Positions 23,132 to 32,256 of a DNA stretch of 64,000 nt are shown piece after piece. The stretch is from positions 186,001 through 250,000 of the forward strand of contig JADNRY010000063.1 in assembly GCA_015501585.1 (NCBI GenBank), in the 5' to 3' direction. Within the stretch, counting starts at the first letter, position 1; the number at the start of each line of letters is the position of its first letter. Origin of the DNA: Rhodocollybia butyracea. Lineage: Eukaryota; Basidiomycota; Agaricomycetes; Agaricales; Omphalotaceae. Position numbers and translations under genes: made by a program. Below the pieces are notes generated by a model. That model ran no database searches, was not told where the DNA came from, and was given only the letters and a program-made list of their open reading frames with translations.

Positions 23132-23777
23132 ATGCCGTCAAGTAAAGATACGCATTCGATATTGCCAGCCCCCGGAAGCAAAGAGATGAAACAAGAGATG
23201 AAGGAAATATTGAAGGAATACTTCCACTGCCAAAGTGACTTGGACTATGAGGATGAAGCCTCGTGAGTTATGATTTATTGTCAGAGTTGTCTCCTCCCAC
23301 TGACTCCGAGTTTTAGTAGAAAAGAGGAAGCTAGCTACCTTGAGAGACTGGAGAAACAGGAACTAGATAAACAGACTCAGAAACTGCAGAAGTACGTGAC
23401 TTACTTCCGCGTTTACACTTGGACGACGTTTCTGAATTTAATACTTCAGAGAACAAGAAATCAGGGCGGCAAGAGAGAGGGCCAAAGCAGAAGAACTGGA
23501 CGATGAGAACAACGCTTGGCAATGGGATGGGGAGGTACGTATATCTCGGCTGCTGGACAAGTGCCCATCGACTGGGGAATACACCTGGAACGGCAGATAT
23601 CAACGTCTGCAAGGAGGAAAGTGGGTGGCGGGAGTGCTTGAGAAGTGTAGTGCGTCGGGAATGTATATATGGACTGGGAAAGGCCCCCGGCTCCTTGAAC
23701 AGGAACCGCGTCCCATGCCCCTTCGAAATGATTACATTCCACGCGCTTTGCGTACCATTCGGGCTAGCCATACATAA
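23132..23777 (+). CDS. Small coiled-coil protein of the KDZ element
   Basis: Three exons splice in frame (23132-23262, 23317-23391 and 23450-23777), giving about 177 residues. The first part is Lys/Glu-rich and helical (MKQEMKEILKEY, then EEASYLERLEKQELDKQ), a probable coiled coil continuing into EIRAARERAKAEELDDE. The C-terminal half contains a duplicated pattern, roughly LLDKCPSTGEYTW / VLEKCSASGMYIWTG, a possible two-repeat unit. I recognise no family. It sits 160 bp after the transposase on the same strand inside the TIRs, so it is presumably element cargo; an accessory role is an inference. Confidence 0.55.
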
Positions 23778-24774
23778 AGTTGCCTCAGCGTACTTATTAG
23801 TGCTCTGTAACTCTTGCATATTTGGAATACCAAATATTTACTACTGCCTGTAACCCCCGCATCTTGTACTTGTAGCACCTGTAGCAGCCAATAATCTTGA
23901 TGCTTAAGCGACCAATGTAACCTTGATTTCAGTAACTATGATGACCAAATTTCCCTCAGCTAACTGTGGGAATTAATAGGCGCTTAATAAAGTTGCCCGC
24001 CCATCCTTGTCGGGGCGTGCGCGCATCCCGACTTTGAAGTTCTTAAGTTGCTGGGGCCAGATATCTCAGGCGCGCTGTATCCATTAGACTTGTGTATATC
24101 TATTCTACTCAAATATGTAGTCGTTTCATTTAATTCTTCATTTGCACTTCCTGGGCACTTTGAAAGGTGATAGAGCTGAATGTCCTCCAAAACTACTATC
24201 CTGAAATGAATTAAAAAGTATCTGAGCTTCTAAGAGGTAAATATAGCTGGGATATCTATAAATCTCAGCTTTTGTGGCCTCTTGCGACATACCTGTACAG
24301 ATACTTGTCTCAACATTTTGCAAAACTGGGGTTTTCGGGGGCATTTTTCAACAAACTAATTAACCTATTGGAGATCCAACTCTACAAAGGGACTCGCGTC
24401 AAGTATATCTTCCATTTAATATGAATTTTACCTGTCCTTGAATTTTTGAGGTTAGAAAGTTTATCGAAGGTAGCCACAACTGCAGTAGCAGTTTGTGTTT
24501 AAGGTTCAAACACTTCGACCTCAACCATGTATGGAGCGATGTATTATAAAATTGATATGCTGGCTCGTTACATCAATTAGAGCTTATTTACTGCAATCAA
24601 ACTACTAAAAACTTCGTAGATTGACGTTGCTCAACGTTGCAAGTGGTGAGGTCAAGCATCGGAGTGGGCGGTCCGCAACCTAATCCAATACCTTCAAGTC
24701 TTCGTCGAACACAAATTTATGATAAAAAGCTTTGTTTATAGGTAACGGATGAAGCGAATCTATTTTACTCGTAG
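23778..24774. other. Gene-free interior of the KDZ element
   Basis: About 1 kb of AT-rich sequence between the 3' ends of the small gene and of the convergent TET gene. No frame, inverted repeat or insertion boundary is evident. Confidence 0.45.
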
Positions 24775-26581
24775 CTACGTATCGAGCCCGAGTTCCTCAA
24801 GAGTAGAAAACAAATTCAATCCCATTTTCCAACGTCCTTCTTTCCGTACTTGCTCCTCCTCAGCCTCCCTTGCTGTCAGCGATGCATGATACTTTTCCTC
24901 AGTTTGAAACCCATGGTCTACCCAACGAAAGTTACCTCCTGATGAATACTGTGTAAACGAATACCGGGTTTCCTTCTTGCCTATCCGCGTATTACCATGG
25001 CGGCAGACGCCGGACGGAATCGCAGCGACAGTGCCTGGAGGAAACTCAATGACAAGTCTGAGATCCCACAGCACCAAGTGACCGCCTCGTTTCCAGTTAA
25101 ACCAGCCAAGACCCCAGATCCAGCACCAAAGGAAAGCCAAGTTACCGAAGTCAATATGCGGTATACAAACCGTGCGAGGACCGAAGTTGAAGGCTGCTGA
25201 AGCCATGACACTGTTGTCAAAAATCCGGATGAAGGAGTCGTCGCTCGAGAGGAGACGCTCATATTGCAAACTGCAATACTCGTAAAGTCGAGGAGCCCAG
25301 GTTTTGAATATACCTGCCGTAGCGTGTAAGTAAAAGGCAGGTGGTTCTTAACAAAGTATCCCTTACCAGTAGCGTAGCCAGATAAGCGTTGGAATGGAGT
25401 TGAGTTGATAAGCTTGTCGATGACCTCTGCATTTGTTTCGGTGTTGGTGATATTGGCAGGATGCTGAGGCAAGAGTCGCTAAGTACGTGTAAGCTGGAGG
25501 GCAGTCAGAACACACCAAACGTCCTCCACCATGCGCAACGCCAGCATTAAGGTTACCGAAGTGCCCCCGACGGTTATCAATCCCTTTCCCAGTAAAGCAT
25601 GCCTCCGGTCGTAACTCACGCATAAGTTCAGCTGCTTCCTCAGCACATTGAGCCATAGTTGAGTCTCCGTATGCAATAAGACCCATAACGCGGTGGTTTG
25701 CGTCGACTAGTGGGACGGTGGTGCTTGGCTGGCTTCAATATGCGGCTGAAAAGAATAGAAGAAGTTACGCACTGCGGTACTGCTTTAATGAGTGTGAAGC
25801 CTTTCGAGTTGGGGCCTACGAGTTCCTTTAGTGCCCAAGTTCGACCCTCTCCTTCATCACCCTGGTCTAATAGCCCGACGTACGCTGTTGACGCTGCAGG
25901 AGCCTCACTCTCCATGGAAAATTTGACGTCAAACGCAGTGTTGCTGGGCACGAATCGTTCTGCCGGTTTGCTGCGTGCGGGAATCGCGTCGGCGTCTTTA
26001 GGTGGCGCCTCCTGCCTGCGTTTCTTACGGTTCTTCTTACTCCGAGATTTCCCTCGTTCCAGCTTGCGTTTCTGCGCGTTGGATTGTGATCGGGGTACTG
26101 GGGTACTTTGCGGCGTTGGAAGGGAAGAAGGAGAAGGTGGTGACGGAGAAGGAGGGCAGGACGTTAAGGGAGATGACGGAGTTGAAGAAGGGGGTAAGCC
26201 GTGGCTGGGCATGTCGTCTAGATTATCGTACAGGCCTTCAACGGAGATTGCGTGAATCAGGGCGTTTGTGAAGTCGAAGGTTTGCTCTATTACATAGGCA
26301 GAGACGCCTAGAGACTTAGCTACGTCTAAAAGGTAACGCCTGGGTGAGCAAGACCAAGGTGCGCTTTGAAATAGAAAAACAAAATGCGCCACGCGTAGTG
26401 CAGCCGGTTTCTCGCATTCCCAGGGCAATGAGTACGCAAGAGCGGTTGTGATACGCGTAAAAACGCGAAGAATACGTTCAAACCGCACTAGCTTATCCCC
26501 AAAGGACAGTTCCAGCCAAATGCAGCTAGCAGCCAGTTTTGAATTTCCAGTGCATGAATACTCAGCAGGCGGCAAGTGCAT
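24775..26581 (-). CDS. TET/JBP-family 2-oxoglutarate/Fe(II) dioxygenase
   Basis: Predicted 5-methylcytosine (or thymine) oxygenase of the fungal TET/JBP family. Four exons, 26581-25773, 25732-25516, 25463-25367 and 25313-24775, give 553 residues. The N-terminal ~200 residues carry Pro/Ser-rich and strongly basic segments (KRKLERGKSRSKKNRKKRR, a likely nuclear signal). The catalytic core runs from VPLVDANHR to the end. It contains NRRGHFGNLNAGVAHGGG and WAPRLYEYCSLQYERL. The Fe ligands are in PHIDFG (His427, Asp429) and VCRHGN (~His480), the 2-oxoglutarate arginine is in ETRYSFTQY (~Arg491), and KRGGHLVLWDLRLVIEFPPG lies between. All key residues are intact. The start at 26581 is the first in-frame ATG; a further 5' exon is possible. 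It is divergent from the viroplasmin-like gene across ~160 bp. Confidence 0.9.
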
Positions 26582-26744
26582 GGGTAGAAAAGCCTCCAAT
26601 GTAGGCTAGGCAAAGAAAAAAAGAGAAAGAGCATCTGACTCACCATTCTGCAGCTTCAGCTTCAGCTTCATGACAAAGTTGAATGTCAAGTTGAATGTCA
26701 AGTTGTTGACAAGTTGTGACATGTGATCAATCGATCGATTGAGC

Positions 26745-27955
26745 ATGGCGCTTTCTTCGGCGCCTATTCAACGCAACTGTGCTGCAGTAATCGTAATGGC
26801 CAAACGCTACATCGTCGTTGGTCCCTCTCAAGTACAGGGGAACGTTAAAAAGCCAGGGCTTTACTCAGTAATGTAAGCAATTTTATTTACTTATTTACCT
26901 CTGCCTTCATTTTCTAACTGATACTTACAGGCAATTTAAGCCTGGGGGTTACGGCGCACCGCCGCTACCTCTACTTATTCAATGCCCGGACGACGCAGTT
27001 GCTCAGGTTATTTATGACCGGCTTCAGCCCTTCTTCACTTTCCATGAAAACTGGTCTTCCGTCCCTCGCACTATGGTGGCCAAATTCACCAGTACACAAG
27101 AATTTCAATGTGTAGCAGAGCTAGTGGAGAACCGCAGGCAATTAATCTGGGCCGTGAAACTTGGTAGCAAAGCTGGTCTATTTCTTGATACGTAAGCTGC
27201 ATTTTTCATCCAAAGTTACACCTCTCAATTTTACAAACAGCGTCGAAGCAATTGCTTCAGTTGATCACTCCAAAAGAAATGACTTTGGCGAAATCTTCCA
27301 AGAGGCTTTTGCTTTTCGTAGCTTCACCGAGGCTGTCAGATGCCAAATGCTGAACGATAGGCCCCGAACGCATATTCACGTTTACAACCCTGCCAACGAG
27401 CCCGAGAGGAGTGCTGCTCTGCGTCGCACTCTTCTTGAGGAAGGCATCAAGGATGAACCCCTGGACCCAGATCTTGGCATTTCGGGACCCGTTCCCGACC
27501 CTGACAGCCCACAGCTTCCACCTAACCGTGGGATCCCCTCAGCACCTTCTACACCCCGTTGCCAACACTCTACGCCAAGCACACAGCCTGCACTGAGCTG
27601 GGGAAATGTCCTCTTTGCTCCCAATATCAATGTTCGAGTTACAAGCCCAGGTATTTTTTTTGTGTTGCTCTAGAACGTAACGTCTGATGATACATCAGGC
27701 CCAGCTTCAACTGCAAGCCCCGGTCCTTTAACTCCTACCCGAGTAGCTCGTGCTCCACGCGGGAGGGAGTTGGGCCATCGACTCCTGATTGCTGATGGTC
27801 TCAGTTTGCATGATGCTTCTGACTTTGAGGACATGCTTCTTACAGCTCAGTCATCCGCAGGTTTTGTCGATGAGGTCAGAGCTTCTGGAGGTCTCTTGGG
27901 AGCATTGAATGCCGAGAAGGTTGCTGTGCTTTGGGACTTGTACAAAATGCATTAA
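26745..27955 (+). CDS. KDZ cargo protein with viroplasmin/RNase H1-N-like region
   Basis: Four exons, 26745-26872, 26931-27191, 27241-27650 and 27699-27955, give 351 residues. A second in-frame ATG at 26796 (MAKRYIVVG) is also possible. The segment YIVVGPSQVQGNVKKPGLYS is followed ~60 residues later by WAVKLGSKAGLFLDTVEAI and FAFRSFTEAVRCQML. The pattern 'W/Y-A-V-x-x-G-x-K-x-G-x-[FY]...F-x-F-x-x-EA' is like the caulimovirus viroplasmin / RNase H1 N-terminal fold that binds RNA-DNA hybrids. This is a weak pattern match, not a confirmed domain. A Pro/Ser-rich linker and a helical C-terminus follow. No frame break was found. Confidence 0.6.
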
Positions 27956-28065
27956 CTTAACTTTGACCCAACCACCCTAAATCTATGATTTAATTTGTAG
28001 ATCTGTAGATACGCGATGATTTTTTATGCATGTGTGTTTAAACAACGGCTTCAGTTCGACGCACC

Positions 28066-29646
28066 ATGGCTCGCCAGAAAAAATCCAGCAACTTTAACAA
28101 GCTTCTCCAGGCCTCTCGCCGAGTCGGCCCTACTACGCGGAAGCCCTGGAGGACTCGAACCAAACGCGTGGCTATTAAACTCACTGCAGGGCAGAAGACT
28201 GAGAGAAAGCGGAAACGTGCAGCTCAAAAACTCAGCTACAAGCAGGCTTTGTTAGACGTTCATCAGCAAATATATGCAGCAGCTGCAGAGATTCATGAAC
28301 GCTTCCCCCAACTGTCTGTTGATCTCATAGTAACTGATATCTTCCAATCCGAAAGACTTCAGTCTGCAACAAAGGACGTTGGGCGGTACAGTGCATTCGT
28401 GAGCCTTGAATCAAAGCGCCTCAATGCTGGTATGTTTTACCTGCTTTATTATTTATTTTTGTCTCAAATATACTATTAACAGAGGTTCCTGAAGGCCAGC
28501 CTCGTCGCAAAGTGCACGAAATGTCTTCGGAAATTGCGGCAAAATGGCGGGAGATGTCTGAGGAGGAGAAGGACGTAGCCACAAAGGGGGAGCTAGCACA
28601 TCTTCGGGACCGCAGGGCTAATAAAGAAATTGGAGAACATCGAGTACCTGCTGCCGCCGCCCATGACTCCTTCCTAACACTTGAACGTGTGCAAGAAAAT
28701 GTAATTTGGGCTGTATTCTTATTAACGGAGCTCATTACTGACGTGATTTCAACAGTTAGAACGCTTGAATATAAGGACTGGCGACGAACACTTGCTGATC
28801 AGCACTCGCGGTAGCAACAAGGTCTTTCATAAGCCTTTTGTCTTTGCCAGCAGCGATCGCGTTGTTGAATTCTTCAACAACGCATACAAGGATGTTCCCA
28901 CAGAGATGGGGTACAGAATGGACGCCTTCATGGTATCCGGGGTTGAAGGTTTAGCACGCACGCAGGTTCAAGTCCTAACGAAGCTGAAGAAGGACATTAG
29001 CCAGCTCATTTTCAGAAAACTACGTAAGTCTGCCCCCCTTTATTTTTTGGCATGCTGCTAATTGCCAACATAGAGGAATGCGTTGGCCGGACTAAGGTTG
29101 GACGAATGGTTTACGTCGGTTTTTATCGAGAGTATCACCCGGCGGTATGGAATTATCGTCAAGAACTGGCCACTTCCAGAGTTCAAAAACCCCAGCTCTG
29201 TCGGGACGAAAACAGAACTCGACATTCTTTGGAACGCATGGAACACCGACGCTACTCACTTTTACCGCATGACAAGCTCTGAGCATAGTGAATGGCTTGC
29301 TGCATATGACGCCCGTCCACAGTTGCTAAGTAGCGGAGAGAGTAGATTTAGCGGTGAAGACAGCGCTGGAGATGGTGAGGTTGGAGCAAGAGAGGGAGAT
29401 CAAGAGTTGCAAGCTGAAGGACTGGGCTCTACGTCGAGCACGTTATGCAGTACAAGTGCTAGTTACGTCCCCGCGGGGAATGCTGCTACTACCTCTACCG
29501 CGGGGCGCTCTAACTTTGTCGCGATGAGCATGGTTACTGATGCAAACGGAGTTGCAATCGCTGTAAAGGCAACGAAGCGGAAGAAACGCTCAGACGCGGG
29601 TAAGCCTCGCAAGCGAAAGGCTCAGGTTGACGGCGGAGCTAGCTAG
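28066..29646 (+). CDS. HMG-box-like DNA-binding protein of the KDZ element (frame problem at last junction)
   Basis: Exons 28066-28429, 28483-28700 and 28756-29023 join cleanly; the last begins about 29074 and ends 29646. The N-terminus is strongly basic (KTERKRKRAAQK). The region KVHEMSSEIAAKWREMSEEEK resembles helices 2-3 of an HMG box, and HMG-like proteins are a usual KDZ companion. The last exon has the conserved-looking stretch ITRRYGIIVKNWPLPEF with GTKTELDILWNAW, then an acidic/Ser-rich tail and a basic end (KKRSDAGKPRKRKAQ, a likely nuclear signal). The donor CTAC/GTAAGT leaves phase 1, but every nearby acceptor into the conserved frame gives phase 0 or 2. This copy either has a one-base shift or uses a splice site I did not find. 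Confidence 0.65.
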
Positions 29647-29778
29647 TACTTATGTATGCTGCCCTGTATTCAGCTTGAATACATGCTTTTAAAACTACGG
29701 TATTGTAAAAAGACGCAGCGTAATTAAGAAAAGTGAGAGAGGGCGGGATGGCAGGCGGGCGTTAATGGCTCGGTATCT

Positions 29779-30089
29779 TAGACTAATGACTGAAAAAATT
29801 GCGTTGTCGGGATAAGGGGCGGGACAGCGGGCGGCAGTGATTGCAATCAAAGAACTCAGGCCCGATATCGCGGACTTGGCAAAGGATGCTGTTACTGCAT
29901 AGTCGTTATCACCCTGCTTATCAGGTAGCTTACATCAAGGCTCCAGACTCTAACCTTATAGAAAATATCTAGAATTATTCGCGGAAATACTCGCGATGTA
30001 GAGAAAGACCCGGATCCAGGGGAGGGGGCCTGGCATGTGGGCCCCATCTAACCAGGCTTAGATCTATTGATAGGCGTGATGTCGAGGTG
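29779..30089 (-). repeat. KDZ right terminal inverted repeat
   Basis: Ends ...GGCGTGATGTCGAGGTG, the complement of the left end CACCTCGACATCACGCC. It is followed directly by the target duplication CTCATAGT. Confidence 0.92.
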
Positions 30090-30104
30090 CTCATAGTTGC
30101 CCGT

Positions 30105-30831
30105 TAGAGCGAGTTGCATGGGCGCTTACCTGCTCACATGACCATCGGTCAAAAACGGTCCTGTCTAATCGGTTCGAAAACGGTCCAAACGGTCGGGCGT
30201 GGGAACCCTTGGTTTGAGGCTGTAGTCCCGCATGGCGCAGACGATCCTTTTTGTGACGTAGTTGAAGAAGACGGTCCAGAAGGTTCAAACTATCGAGGTC
30301 TTTCTGTATGATGATATTACTGGAAACGCACAGCTGGTACTCTTCGAATAGTTCGTCTGAGTCGAGCTCCTCATCGGCATCGCTAGTGTATTCCTCCCAC
30401 ACTGGCTTCAGCTCGGCCTCAATCTGCGTGAGTTGCCCCACGAGAGTATCTTCAAGGCCGTCAATATCAATATTATCAGTCATCTTGTGCAAGCGGTCGT
30501 AATAATTTGGTAGAGTATTTTCTAAAATACTCCGTGCAATGATCAATTTATGCGGCAAACACTGAGCTGAAAAAGCGTACCTGGGTGGAAGAGTTTCGTA
30601 ACAGAGTGCAAGTACTTCAATAACGCAAGGAAATGAGCAAGGAACAGTTAAGATTGTGCTCCCGCTCGTAAGCCTTATATACTCCGCCTGGTGAACACAG
30701 CAGAGATCATTATACGATCGAGTGTGGCGCAACCAAGGTACAGTCTGAAACAGGCGTTTATTCTCTTGATTAGGCGAGCGTATAGAAATCACGTTTATGA
30801 TTGTGCAATCGGAACCTGAAGATAGAATCAA
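30105..30831 (-). pseudogene. Detached N-terminal metacaspase module
   Basis: An open frame of 246 residues. The part starting MTDNIDIDGLEDTL shows the same layout as the N-terminal module of copies A-C: QLTQIEAELKPVWEEY against QLNDIEERMVVADELW, DELFEEYQ against DELLKEFQQ, and LQLRHKKDRL against ELGRLKKDRHE. No caspase domain follows. A good donor CAG/GTAAGC at 30129 lies 40 bp from the KDZ terminus. The natural continuation would be an intron now holding the KDZ, foldback and MITE-like elements. Residues before MTDNIDI have no counterpart and may be upstream sequence. Confidence 0.6.
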
Positions 30832-30839
30832 CTCTATTT

Positions 30840-32256
30840 ATGATCGTGTACTTTAAGTAGTACACTTTAAGAAGTACTACTTGTACAACTAGTTAAAAGC
30901 TACAAAATTACTTAAAACTATGAAAATATGAAATCGTTTCAGAACAGTATCACGAACTGTAAATTATGCACACAATTCTTAAGAAGGGTATACTGAGAGT
31001 ACGTTGAAACTCACACTGTACTCTTAACATCCGGAAACTGCGATTGCGATCATCATGCCATATAGGCCTGCTTCGAGCAAGGCTACATGCAAGCGTGCCA
31101 ACCAGCCTAACCCTCAAAGCTCACACGATTACCGGTATCTATGTAAGATGGTCTGGATTCTCAAGACTACCGGTATCACCTGTTCACGACTGCGGTTTGA
31201 AAATATTATACCAAAAGCACAGCTGCAGAAAAATGACTCATAGGTTATAACCGAACGCGGCGTAATCTGGGCGTAATGACTCCTGGTCGCGGAAAATACA
31301 ATAAGAGTCGGCATGGGCTTTGTCCGATCTTCTTTTGTCTTTTCAAACAATAGACAGAAGTACTTTTAAATGCTTGACTACCCGTGGGCCTACATTATGG
31401 TAGCACTCGGAAATGACAATAAGTATCTCTTCGGCGCGGGCCAGTCACACCTTCTGTCTATTGTTTGAGCACTCCTTTGTCTTTTCAAACAATAGACAAA
31501 AGCACTATTAATGCTCAGCCACTTGCTGAATTGCTGCCATTTTCTGTAAGTGCGAGGCAATAATGCCACGGAGACATTAAAACTCAAAGAATACTTAAAG
31601 AATACTTATCTTGATACTTATAGGTCACAAGAATAACTCGCTGTGCGTCTAGCAATATGGGATATGATTTGGATACTTGAAAACATGATGAGAGCCCGGT
31701 GCATATCAATATAGGCATGGTATAATATATCGTAGATACTGATCAATTGGTACAAGTGCTCATGAGTACTCGCTAGTGCTAGTTTTAGAGTTTGTGGAGG
31801 GCTAATTCCGGCGCAAAGTTGTGCAAACTATCCAAACACTAAATATAACCTTAATCATTGACTTACTCGATTGCGGTTAGATTTCCAGTGCAATCGTTAG
31901 TTACTTGTGATGGTTCAGAACATCAGTGATACAGGCACACCTCTAACTACACCCACAGCCGAAGATACTCATAGTGTGCAGGTCACTCTTGTTGAGTGGA
32001 ACGACACTCATATAATTCTATTACAAAGTCCAGCTGAGAATTTATATCAAGATACTTAAATAGACTCAAAAATTCGAACGCAGTACAAGTTCAAGAAAGC
32101 CTGTGTAGTAAGGTAAAAGAAAGAAATCTGCTATATTCCGAGAGACAATTCAAATTCATATCGGTAGTCTGGATAGATGTCTTCCCAGTAAAGTTCAAAT
32201 AATCTGTCCGAACATTAATCAGGATTCTAAACCACTAAGGGTACAATTAGAAAGAC
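30840..32256. other. AT-rich intergenic region with small dispersed repeats
   Basis: No gene supported. TTTGTCTTTTCAAACAATAG occurs twice (31334 and 31478), and CTTCTGTCTATTGTTT, its inverted core, lies at ~31451, giving a possible short hairpin element within 31330-31520. At ~32016 the segment ATTCTATTACAAAGTCCAGC recurs at ~34390, bracketing the deaminase gene. Confidence 0.45.

Larger units (their letters stand above)
19331..30089. mobile_element. Complete KDZ (Kyakuja-Dileera-Zisupton) DNA transposon carrying a TET/JBP gene
   Basis: A 10,759-bp element is bounded by ~311-bp TIRs (19331-19641 and 29779-30089) and a perfect 8-bp duplication. In order it holds the KDZ transposase (plus), a small coiled-coil gene (plus), ~1 kb without genes, a TET/JBP dioxygenase (minus), a viroplasmin-like gene (plus, divergent from TET) and an HMG-like gene (plus). 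Fungal TET/JBP expansion in association with KDZ transposons is established in basidiomycetes (Iyer et al. 2014). Here termini, target duplication, transposase and dioxygenase all read as intact, so the copy is structurally capable of being autonomous. Only the HMG-like gene shows a frame problem. Confidence 0.93.
19323..30097. repeat. 8-bp target duplication CTCATAGT of the KDZ element
   Basis: CTCATAGT stands at 19323-19330 directly before the left TIR and at 30090-30097 directly after the right TIR. Confidence 0.93.

Noticed and set aside
23331..23819. 162-codon minus-strand open frame
   Set aside because: Antisense of the small coiled-coil gene, which has consistent exon phases on the plus strand.
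25698..26255. 185-codon plus-strand open frame inside the KDZ element
   Set aside because: Antisense of the TET/JBP N-terminal exon (basic and Pro/Ser-rich codons); no domain.
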